64,000 nucleotides of DNA from Alnus glutinosa (Eukaryota; Streptophyta; Magnoliopsida; Fagales; Betulaceae): contig NC_084886.1 in NCBI RefSeq assembly GCF_958979055.1, forward strand, positions 1,755,001-1,819,000, given 5' to 3'. Under the pieces are notes generated by a model. That model saw only the letters and a list, made by a program, of their open reading frames with translations. It searched no databases and was not told the origin of the DNA. Within the stretch, counting starts at the first letter, position 1. Each line of letters starts with the position of its first letter. Both the position numbers and the translations under genes were made by a program. This document shows, one piece after another, positions 52,501 through 63,800 of the stretch.

Positions 52501-55500
52501 ATTAATCTCACGTGTCTTGTAGGAACTATCTGACGAAGCTAGGTTTTGGGGAGCATTTGGGTTTTATGCAATAATAACTTCGGTATGTATTGGCTACTGT
52601 GATTAGTTTTATTGGTCCGATGTAGATATATTGCAACAGATGTCTAAAGAACCTTCATAAAAGCAGGCTTATCTTTTAGCTGGTCTGTATGGGGGCTTCT
52701 TGACTTTTTTCATTTCCGCTTCGATGCTTGCCACATGGGCTTCCTTTTGCTTGTCAGTCAAATCTTATGGATGCCAATCACTCAGGTACGCGTCTCAATG
52801 GTGGTCAGTTTGATTCCCTTCTTTTGCGAGCCATGTGCATTTTTTCTAGTTGGTACTTTGAAAGTTAATTATGTTATTGTTGATTTCCAAGTGTTTATGT
52901 GTAGAAGAACTCCCAGTTTATTGGGCAAATGTCTTGTTTTGGCAATTATTGCAAAGGTTGTTTCTCAGATTCCACGCTGCATTTGGCAATTTGTTTAGCT
53001 TAAATGTCGAATGGGCTTCAGCTCAGCCCAAAAAGGAGAATAGGTATAAATGTTGGGCTTCCCTAGGGTATTGTTTTTGGCTCGTAAGCTTGGGAACCTT
53101 GTACTGGAAAGTTAGGTAGTTGGCCTCTTGGAAAACAGATTATATATCTCTAGTGGGGATGATGACATTTGCCAGATTCTCAAGTGCTACGATTTGTACC
53201 TAAATAATTTTTTTTTTTATAGGTATTTTGTACCTAAATAATTCTTGACAAGTTTTGCCAAAATTGGTGAAATGATTGAGAAGTTCCAAGGGACTTTCTT
53301 TGTTGTCGTCAGAGTATGGGACACAACTTCATTGGTGGTTGAATACCATTTGTGTATAAGGCTTTCCATGGTTCTGAACTCATATCTCTCTGTAAACTTC
53401 ATGAATAATAATTAATTGAATTGCATAATTTTTGTATTGTTCATATATATCAAAGTACTTCACGTTAATGTTGCTGGTGGTAGAATTTCATATATGGTAA
53501 GATTTTTTTTATTTACTGTTAAATGTAAATATGTTCTAGAACCACTTTTCATTTAAATTTTTGCAAAGAACTGTTGCACCACGCCATGTCTTTTGTTCTG
53601 GAAGGAATTAATTAGTAGCATTTTGAACATTGTGATATGATTAAATTTGTTTTGTCAGATCAACGGTGTTTTACATGATACCTCTGATTCCATGCCTTAT
53701 ATACTCTGTTTACTTCGGGGGGTTTCTTGCTCAATTTTTGATTGAGAAGATGGGCATGATGGGTGCTGTTCCACCCCCTTATGGTTAGTTTTTCTGAACT
53801 CTTATCTTTTTCTCACTGTTAATTTATTGATTAACCTTTCACTTCCAACAAACATACTATTCTTGAGACATGAGCAGTAGCAAGACTGTTTTGCTTAAAA
53901 CAGAACACACTTCAGTCTTTTGATCTAGTGGAGGATACAATTCTGGTTCATTAAGTATCCATATATTTTTTAGCCTCTAAGGTATTTGGCTCTCTTGTAT
54001 ACTTTTCGTGTACGAGGGCTTTGCCATTTTCTTTCTATAAAATTATTATTATTCATAAAAAAGAAAAAAAAGCATTTATATATTTTGAGTGAAGAGTTAT
54101 GCATCCATCGAATCCTGTTTACTGTATATTATTAGTTGCTGGGCTGCAGTAATCAGTGAGTACTTGGTGGATGTGGCAGTTAAAGTTAATTAAATGGATG
54201 TTTCCACTTGCTTGACAAATGAATCCTACCTTAAAATTAATTTTCTTTTTATTGGGAAAAAACTCATGTATCTTATTCACAACTTGTAGGCTCTGATTTT
54301 GTTTATGCTTATCTTATGAAAGTCCTGTGTCGTTTAACTTTTTATGATATACCTTTAAGCTGTCTTATATAAGGCAGTTCAAAGTTAAGAATCTAGAGAC
54401 TTTATTGTGCAATGTTTAACCACCTAAGCATTCATACAAAATAATGACAATAGTAGTGGAGTTGGTAATGATAATAACAATAACCACAAGAATAATAATA
54501 ATCATGATTATAGTAATAGTAGTAGTAGTAGTAATGATAGTACTAATTAGGTCTTTGCTTTCAGGGTATTTTCTTCCAGATATAGTAATGGCAGCAATAA
54601 TTGGAGTTACAACTGGCTGGTGTGTGGGGCCCCTCATACCTATATGTGGTCATTGGTTAGCCAGGTCATCAATTTTGCAATTTTTGCTGCATCTTAGTGT
54701 GCTTGCCTTGGCTCTGTCATCGCAATTCTTCCCATACAGCAAGGACGCGCCTAAGAGGCTTATCTTTCAGCATACATTCCTTACTGCAGGTACTGAAGCT
54801 ATCAGTTTTTATTTGTTGAATGAACCACAGATCTATTTGGTTCCTATTTTTTGGGATACAGAAAACTCTTTTATATTCACAAAAACAGAAAACACTGCAA
54901 AAGCTCTCTACCAAACAGAAACTATATTTAAGAAATTGTTTGTGAAAACAATCTGTTTTCAGATAACATTAAAATGGGGCTTCCTGAAACTCTTATTTTA
55001 TAATTTAAGAAAAACATATCCATGGAAAAAATTTCAGAAAATGCTACCAAACAGACCTGTAAATTTCAATAGGTTTTCAATGTCTGTCAAGTCAAATACT
55101 ATAATACTTAAAATAGAATTACACTTTTAGCCTATGATGTTTGTTATACTTAAAAAAATAAAAAATAAAAAACCGCTTCTGTTTGTTATATATCATCTGA
55201 AAATTTTGTTTTTACTTCTGGGGTTGACAGATGGAAATCGGGTTGTGGACTCTACTTATGATCTTTCTGTAGTGGATTCCAATTCTTTACCTTTTGTTTT
55301 CAAATATGCACCTGAAGTGGCAAACGAATTGCAAATTAGTTCGGAGTTATCTTTCGAAACTGCAGCGTTGTCTCATCGAGAGACTTGGATGGTATGTGAC
55401 TATTAAAGTTTCAAGTCACTGTTATGTCAAATGTACGATTTAGATGGTCTTGTATGCCTTGGAAAGGCATAAATAATGCCTTTTCTGATTCAAACTCTTA

Positions 55501-57721
55501 ATGGCTGGTTTGTCAAATGTTCCCTCATGCCAGCATGGAAGCAATGCATATACCTGCATCAAAGTCAACATTTTTTTTGGGAGATATGAACAATAATAAT
55601 GGTCTTATTAATATGCTGATTTCCTAAAAAAAAAAAACAATTCTCTCTCTTTCTCTCTCTCAGTCAACATTTTTTTTTGGGAGATCTGAACAATAATAAT
55701 GGTCTTATTAATATGCTGATTTCCTAAAAAAAAAAAACAATTCTCTCTCTTTCTCTCTCTCAGTCAACATTTTTTTTTGGGAGATCTGAACAATAATAAT
55801 GGTCTTATTAATATGCTGATTTCCTAAAAAAAAAAACAATTCTTTCTCTCTCTCTCTCTCTCATATACTAGATTTGTCAACCAAATGTTTTGTTGCAACA
55901 AATGGTCATGGCATTAAGCAAAAGATGATTTTACTCCTCAATTGATACTTAAGCTGCTCAATTGATACTTAAGCTGGTCTTCTGAACACACTGGTCACAA
56001 CAAAAAAAACAAAAACTACTGGCACAAATATTGAGGTTTGCTGTTCTTTTTTAAATATGTAACTGTGATTATATGCTCACCAAGGGATAAGTTGCATGAC
56101 TTGAAGTAATTGCTACTTTCAATAGACTGTTCTGTGTTAATTCTAAAATTATTGGTGTAATGCGTGAAATCTAAAGCTATCAAGAAGATCTCTTTCTTTT
56201 GCAGGCACTATTTCCAGTTTCTTTTTTGTTCTCAAGAATGTTGAAGTTCCCCTCGCAAAGTGATGATGTTCTGAAGCAGTATAGATATCTCCCCCATTTG
56301 TCTATTTATAAGCCACAAACAATTTCTATAGAAGGATCTCGAAGAGTTTACTTGGAACTTTCATTAGGGTGAGTGGATTGAAATGCATGTGCTATCCATG
56401 AAATTGATCCGCATATACATCCACAAACATTTTCATGTGCTTTGGATTTACAACTCCAAAGTATTGAGCACCTTTATGGGCTGACATGGCCATAGTTAAA
56501 TATTCTAAGTCATAAATATTTGTGCTTTTCATATTTTCACAATTAAATCATGTCGATTTTCTTCAAACAAAGTTGCATGTTTCAAATATGGTGGACTTGT
56601 TTTCTGGAAGACGATATGTTGCTTATCTGTTTTGCACAACATGTGGCTGTTTGTATCCCTGTAATCTTGTTTCATTCTGGTATAACTTTATTCTTCTACT
56701 TTAAGATGCTTGTCCACCTGCATTTGTATTTTCAGTACTGCATTATTTATGATGTGATCTCTGATGACTTTAGAAGTCGATTCTTTTTCTAATACATGTT
56801 GGTGCATGATTTATATGCGCACCCAAAAGTAGGGGAAGAATTAAAGCTTATGACAAGGTTTCTTCTATGAATTTATCTGTCAAGCAAAACAAGTTCAGTA
56901 TAAATTTGTTTTGACCTTAGGATTCTTGTTGCTGTAGATCCATATAAATCACATACCAGGCATGTGAAATGCTCATTGCAGTAGTTGAAAGCTATTTCTT
57001 TACATGATTGAAACAAGTGAACAAAGTTAAGCTTGGAAGTGGACCTCCCACTCTTGCTTTCTCCATATCCACCGGGCTTTAACACGTGTTATGCCATTAC
57101 ATAGATGCACGTAAATGGTCCGTTAGTTTGTTTAGAGATGTGGTTGAAAACACAGGTTTTCATGATGCATTATAAATTACGTTTCAGTTGTAAGGTTTAA
57201 ATACCTTAATGTGTTGTCTTCCTTTCAGTACCTTGGAGGAGGTTTGGGTTACAGTCCTTAACATTACTGGTCCTTTATCCGGTTGGTCATTTGCAGATGG
57301 TATTCTTCCAGGTATGAAAATTCCTTCACATCCCACTTTGGTTTTGGCCTAAATACTTCACTTTGTTGTAGAAATTTTACCCTTTGTGAAACCGGTACAG
57401 CTCCTGAAACAATCGGTGGTGGTCCGCCTTCATATATATGTAGACTTAGTGGAGCCAGCCGTGAGAATTGGACCTTCTGGTTAGAGGTAAAGTTTGGCCA
57501 CTGTTTAGTTTCATCTCGTCCCTATATTTTCTTGTGGCCATTACTAATCATGCTCAACTTTGTGGTTTTCACAGGCCAGCAGTAGTGAGGAGGATTTAAG
57601 AGTGGAAGTTGCTGTGTTAGACCAAAATTTATTCGATCCGGCAAAGAAGTTGAAAAGCCTTTTCCCGGACTGGGTGGATGTTACTGCCTATTCTAGCTTT
57701 ATGTCCAGTTATATCTTTTAG
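46599..57721 (+). CDS. ERMP1-type M28 zinc metallopeptidase, membrane protein (21 exons, 874 aa)
   Basis: Exons 46599-46811, 47248-47333, 47528-47629, 48176-48282, 48378-48478, 49108-49195, 49616-49704, 50092-50231, 50332-50497, 50604-50739, 50913-51009, 51619-51748, 52523-52582, 52667-52785, 53659-53783, 54565-54789, 55231-55391, 56205-56368, 57229-57311, 57401-57486 and 57575-57721 join in frame to 874 residues. One N-terminal membrane segment (about 14-36) precedes the M28 domain. Expected zinc and catalytic residues are present: H152 and D154 in NGHFDS, D164 in GAGDC, E198/E199 in NGAEE, E225 in NVEASG, H299 in [10 protein letters not shown] multi-spanning C-terminal half (about 370-650) and a luminal-type tail follow. 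ERMP1 relatives are endoplasmic-reticulum peptidases; substrates in plants are unknown. A possible polyadenylation signal, AATAAAA, is at about 57,809. Confidence 0.93.
55563..55862. repeat. Three tandem ~100-bp units in ERMP1 intron 17
   Basis: Units starting at about 55,563, 55,662 and 55,762 each read AGTCAACATTTTTTTTGGGA through AATAATGGTCTTATTAATAT to a CT-rich end. They are almost identical, so the expansion is recent. Confidence 0.85.
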
Positions 57722-57839
57722 TTTCACATTGGCAGGTTTCCTTGCATAAATACCAAAGAAGGGCTGGCCCTGCATTGGTTGGAAAATCACTCTTGAATGA
57801 GATAGTTTAATAAAATCAATATCAGTTTTAGAATTCATT

Positions 57840-60640
57840 CGATGCTTCGTTCTTCTCTATCTTCTTACCTAAAAGGCCAATAGCAGGACCGGGCCCCATT
57901 CCACAAAACTAGGATATTGGCCGCAATACCAAAACAGGATTGGCACTCGAACTCTCGAAGGGATATATAGCAGCGCTTTTCCGGCCATGTTCCCTTTTCG
58001 GCTCAAAGCCACGTTTATTTCTTTTACAACAATGCTTTCGATTTTCCATTTTTTCATTTAGGTTCTGTTTAGTTTGGTGGTGTCAAAATGTGTGATTTAA
58101 AAAATTACAATTTCAAAATATGCAATTTTTAAAAATGCAGAGTTTGACTTTTAAAGTCGTAGCTTGGTTTTAAACGCATTTTATTGTCTACGATTGTTCA
58201 AATTGTCATTTTTAAAAAACTTAGTCTGAATGAAATGATTTTTGTGATTTTTTATTTAAAAACATAATTTAGATGTGTGAAATGACATGGCCAAACGAAC
58301 TCTTAACTACTTTGGATTATCTCAATGCACTGTCTCTTTCTTATTTTATGTCACAATAAAAAATCATAAAATTACGCAAAATCTTGTCAACAGATTATAG
58401 TCATCGTAAAACTTGTTCTGAATATTTAAAAATTTCTCAACTTTTTACACCATTCTTGTACATCTTGTCCTGTCAACAGGTCATGATAATGAGAAATGAT
58501 AAACTTACATCTCTTATATATCTTTTGTACATCTATATACAATAAAGTTTTAAATTTACCATTGAATTTATGGGGCCCAATGTGGGTTTCATGAATTTAA
58601 AGGTAGATTTAAAAATAAGATGTACAATAAATGTATAAAAAAAATATAAAAATATCATTTCTCCAAGATAACCTCACATTGATTGTCATTCTGACTCTAA
58701 ACGCAAACACCAACAAATCACAGCTTTGGAACAACCGACTTCAAAGCTTGTCATATTGCCATTTTGCATGGAAGCCATTCAGACTTTTAGCCAACTTCTG
58801 TAAAGTTCTTGCATTATACATAAAGAAATGTATTCGAAAAGCACTACACAAAGCATCACATGACACTTTGAAACATGTATCATCGTACAAATAAATGCAT
58901 TAATAAACAGCCTAAAACGCAAAATACTCAAAATTACTTTCACTTTTATGTCACGTCAAACAAAAACCATTAACAAACAGAGCCAAATATGTCTTCATTC
59001 TCTCCTAAGTTAGATCACGTAAGTTTTTACTTTCTTTTTCTAAACTGATTATGTGGAGTATGCTCTTTAGCTTATTTGGGATAAGACTAATCTGCACGGT
59101 GTAGAAGAGTGGGAAGAAAAATACCAACCATCGATATTTCATTTTTAGTAATTTACTCAAGAGTTTCTAAGGGAGCTTGAGCTCCCGATTTCACCTAATT
59201 CCATACTTATAGGAGCCATGGTGTCATTTGATTCCAAAGCGATTAGCAATGTTAGAATATATTCAAAATATATTATGAATACATTTTGGATAATACAATT
59301 GAATCACCACAGAGAATTATAGAGTTCTATTCTATAAACTTTTCTTTAGTTTGTTTAAACAAGCAATAAGCATTAATGCTCACTTGAGAGAGTGCATGCA
59401 ATTCTTACCGTTAGGCTTTTCATGTACGGCTCTAAGTGAGTATGGCTGAATGTATTATTATAGTCACGCACAAGTATAATAGCTAGTTAGCTATAGTTGG
59501 TGTCCCACAAGGATGGAGCAGACATTTTAATGAGAGAGGGCCAAATTTTATTTTATTTTATTTTATTTTTTGAAGTTGGGGTTAAAGTATATATATATAA
59601 AGGCGAATTCTAAGTAAATTAAACATATCTCTATTTTGATATTTTTATTATTATCTTCAAATAAAAAATCAATAAACAAAATTAAAATGAGTTTTTTGAA
59701 AAAAAAATATATAAAGAAAACCGCTGTCTGGCTAAAGATTATAAGCTTATAAGCTTATAATTGAATAAAAGCAAAATCAATATGAGAAATGTTGGAGTTG
59801 CAAATGAAGTCAATTCCAAGCCTATAAGCCCACTCTCCTGGGCTTATAGTCAAGCTTTGGGGGGTTTTTTAGATTATAAAATCCTTTCAGGCCAACGGTC
59901 AGTAGATGGTTACTGTAAATTATTTTCACGAAAGCTAACATTTCTTCTATCTAATCCTGGAATTCTATGCCATTTAATCAATTTGTACTAAAAAAATGTC
60001 TAAATAAAAGGTACGCGGCAGAACAGCTCTCTCAACAATTTTTGATTTTTCAAGAAATTAGGGGGAACACAAACACTTTTAACAAAAAGCTATTTTTAAT
60101 GTAACTTGCGTTTTGTTTTTGTAGGAATTAGACACAATCAGATATAAACATTTATTTACTATGTATTAAAATAACAAAACATAGAAAGATGGTACGAATA
60201 TGTATTATATCTTATTTTAGGACATTTATGTATGAATAATGCTACATACTGCACCCTTATTTTATTGTCATTTCATTGATCTAATAAAGTAAGGTGAAAT
60301 GATAATATAATATGTAATATTACTCTTTATTTATATATCGTGTCTTGTTTGCGTAGAAACAAGACCTAAACTGGATTAGTTTTTTTGTTTTAATTTTGGT
60401 TTTTTGTTCCTTTTTTATAATTATTGGGTAGGAGCTAACAATAATTGAATTGTCTCGGCTGGCAAGTAAATATACTTTCCATATTATTAGTTGAAGTTCA
60501 AATTTCTAGATTGATTTAGTATTTAAGTTGGAATAACTCAAATATATGAGATTTTTCTTTGCGTTAACATAGTATAATATTGTGATAAATTATGCTTAAA
60601 AGATTTCTCATAATTATTAAAAAAAATATAAAAGAAAAAA
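57840..60640. other. Intergenic DNA with one MITE-like element
   Basis: No supported gene. About 58,060-58,305 looks like a MITE: GGTTCTGTTTAGTTTGGTGG at the left, CCAAACGAACTC at the right, with internal short inverted AAAAATTACAATTT-like repeats similar to the element at 25,377. The rest is AT-rich. Confidence 0.45.
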
Positions 60641-60644
60641 GGTA

Positions 60645-60765
60645 GGCCCAATCACATGCTTTTTGTTTTAATACTGAATTAGCTGGGCTCTCAACTCAAG
60701 CCCGGCCCAAATAAAGGCCACTAATACATTACCCATTAGGGTTTCATGTTTCACCCTTTATAAAA
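60645..60765 (+). promoter_or_regulatory. Ribosomal-protein-type promoter: site II motifs, telo-box, TATA box
   Basis: Site II-type GGCCCA at 60,645-60,650 and 60,704-60,709 and TGGGCT at 60,684-60,689 are followed by a telo-box (TTAGGGTTT, 60,736-60,744) and a TATA box (TATAAAA, 60,759-60,765). The TATA box lies about 95 bp before the start codon. Site II plus telo-box is the known hallmark of plant translation-machinery genes, which supports the L17 call. Confidence 0.75.
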
Positions 60766-60859
60766 CGACTCTACCGCCTCCTGTTCTACTCTCTGCTGCT
60801 TAAGAGCAAATCAAAGCTTCACCTAGGCAGCTGCACCTTCCTCATCGTTATCAGCCGCC

Positions 60860-63800
60860 ATGGTATCCAGAATGCTCTCTTTCTTTTCCTCTAATGCAAC
60901 AAAAAGCACAGCACTTCCTCTGAATCTCCGCTAATCTAAACAATCTGACTGTATTTGGTTTTTCAGGTGAAGTACTCCAGAGAGCCCGACAACCCCACCA
61001 AATGTAAGTACCATTTTCATTTTTACGCTTCTGGCTACCTCAGGTTTTCTCGTATGTTGGGTTTTTGGTTTCAGCGTTTATCATTTCAGATCTGATAGTT
61101 TGTTTCATGTTTGAATTTATTACAGCCTGCAAGGCCAGGGGCTCCGACCTCAGGGTTCATTTCAAGGTACCTACTAAGATTTGTTACTGTTTGACCTTCA
61201 ACTTTTTTTGGTTGGTGTTTAAGTGTTTATGGTACTGTTTTTTATTTCTCTCTCTGAGGTAATCTTATATTATTGATGGAAACACGAGGTTCTGTTGTTT
61301 TAGGTCATTGGTTTGCGATAATCAATGGCGTTGATGTTTTTATATTACTTGCTGCCTTTGTTGGTCTAAATTGTTTACGGTTGTTTTGGTGTTCATACCT
61401 GATGAAAAAAGCAGGGGTCTGTTGCCTCTGTGAACAGGCCTCTCGTAAACGTCAGGGATATCAGTCTCATTGTTATTGGGTGAACCTCTGTTTGTTGTTT
61501 GTGATTGAAGGTTCAGTAAATGATGGAACATTTAGTATTTGGTTTCTAAAACTGTTTAGATTTCTGAACGTGAATGAGTATACTAGTTTTCATTTTAAGA
61601 TTGGTTTAAAACCTGATGATAAAAGCCAATTTGAGGTCTTTTTGCCTATCCCTTTTATCTCTAGTGGTGGATGATCACATTCTATGAGCACCGACACTTC
61701 AAAGCCCAGCGTTTGACATGTTTGAGATACGGATATAGTTCAGACACATCTGGATTTTTGTTCAATATATGTCTGTCAATTGAATTTTGAATTCGAGATA
61801 GGGGGACTTGGACACTGGACAGCTCATAGTAAGGATTGGGGAATTTTGGAGATATTGGGCTTCAAGTCTTTTCTTGCTCCTTTGTTGGGCTTAAGGTTGA
61901 TGATTATATATTGTTTGCTGCCTTTGCTGGTCTAAATTGTGTTTTTTGCAAGTTCAAGTCTGTAATTTTGTTGTGTATAATTTAAAGTTGGTTTATGTAT
62001 ATGTAAGATGTAGAAATTTTGTTGTTGTGAGGTCTTGTTCTGCTCCTTTCTTTACAGTCATTTTGGTGTTAATACCTGATGATAAAAGCAGGGGTCTGTT
62101 GCCTCTGTGAACAGGCCTCTCGTAAACGTCAGGGATATCAGTCTCATTGTTATTGGGTGAACCTCTGTTTGTTGTTTGTGATTGAAGGTTCAGTAAATGA
62201 TGGAACATTTAGTATTTGGATCTAAAACTGTTTAGATTTCTGAACGTGAATGAGTATGCTGGGTTTCCTTATAAGATTGGTTTAAAACCTGATGATAAAA
62301 GCTAATTTGCGGTCTTTTTGCCTATCCCATTGGTCTCCAGTGGTGGATGATCACATTCATGAGCACTGACACTTCAAAGCCCAGCGTTTGACATGTTTGA
62401 GATACAGATATAGTTCAGACACATCTGGATCTTTGTTCAATTTGTGTCTGTCAATTGAATTTTGAATTCCAGATAGGGGGGCTTGGACACTGGACAGCTC
62501 ATAGTAAGGATTAGGGAATTTTGGAGATATTGGGCTTCGGGTCTTGGATCTTTTTCTTGCTCCTTTGTTGGGCTTAAGGTTGATGATTATATATTGTTTG
62601 CTGCCTTTGTTGGTCTAAATTGTGTTTTTGCAAGTTCAAGCCCGTAATTTTGTTGCGTATAATTTAAAGTTGGTTTATGTATATGTAAGATGTAGAAATT
62701 TTGTTGTTGTGAGGTCTTGTTCTGTTCCTTTCTTTGCAGTCATTTTGGTGTTAATACCTGATGATAAAAGCAGGGGTCTGTTGCCTCTGTGAACAGGCCT
62801 CTCGTAAACGTCAGGGATATCAGTCTCATTGTTATTGGGTGAACCTCTGTTTGTTGTTTGTGATTGAAGGTTCAGTAAATGATGGAACATTTAGTATTTG
62901 GTTCTAAAACTGTTTAGATTTCTGAACGTGAATGAGTATGCTGGGTTTCCTTTTAAGATTGGTTTAAAACCTGATGATAAAAGCCAATTTGCGGTCTTTT
63001 TGCCTATCCCATTGGTCTCCAGTGGTGGATGATCACATTCTATGAGCACCGACACTTCAAAGCCCAGCGTTTGACATGTTTGAGATACAGATATAGTTCA
63101 GACACATCTGGATCTTTGTTCAATTTGTGTCTGTCAATTGAATTTTGAATTCCAGATAGGGGGACTTGGACACTGGACAGCTCATAGTAAGGATTAGGGA
63201 ATTTTGGAGATATTGGGCTTCGGGTCTTGGATCTTTTTCTTTCTCCTTTGTTGGGCTTAAGGTTGATGATTATATATTGCTTGCTGCCTTTGTTGGTCTA
63301 AATTGTGTTTTTAAAGTCTAGTCCGTAATTTTGTTGCGTATGATTTAAAGTTGGTTTAGGTATATTTAAAATGTAGAAATTTTGTTGTTGTGAGGTCTTG
63401 TTCTATTTCCTTTCTTTACAGTCGTTTTGGTGTTGATACCTGATGAAAAAAGCAGGGGTCTGTTGCCTCTGTGAACAGGCCTCTCGTAAATGTCAGGGAT
63501 ATCAGTCTCATTGTTATTGGGTGAACCTCTGTTTATTGTTTGTGATTGAAGGTTCAGTAAATGATGGAACATTTAGAATTTTGTTTCTAAAGCTGTTTAG
63601 ATTTCTGAACGTGAATGAGAGTGCTGGATTTCATTTTTAGATATGGTTTAAAACCTGATGATAAAAGTCTAGTTGAGGTCTTTTTGCCTATATGAGCACC
63701 GATACTTCAAAGCCCTGTGTTTGACATGTGTGAGATATGGATATGGTTTGGACACAGCTGGATATTTGTTCAATATGCGTTGGTCCATTGAATTTTGAAA

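Noticed and set aside
54416..54637. Isoleucine/threonine-rich ORFs before ERMP1 exon 16
   Set aside because: They are translations of an ATA/AGT-type microsatellite in the intron. Only the part from 54,565 is exon.
59761..59991. 76-aa plus-strand ORF
   Set aside because: No homology recognised, no promoter or splice context, and AT-rich surroundings.
61398..61533. Box C/D snoRNA reading of the CCTGATGA motif
   Set aside because: A C-box-like TGATGA is present but no CTGA D box with a terminal stem is found within the expected 70-120 nt. The two-hairpin H/ACA fold explains the segment better.
61340..63640. Repeated short ORFs (MFHHLLNLQSQTT... and MKKAGVCCLCEQASRK...)
   Set aside because: These are both strands of the tandem repeat within an intron. 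The open frames overlap the candidate H/ACA RNA, and the sequence conservation is explained by recent repetition.
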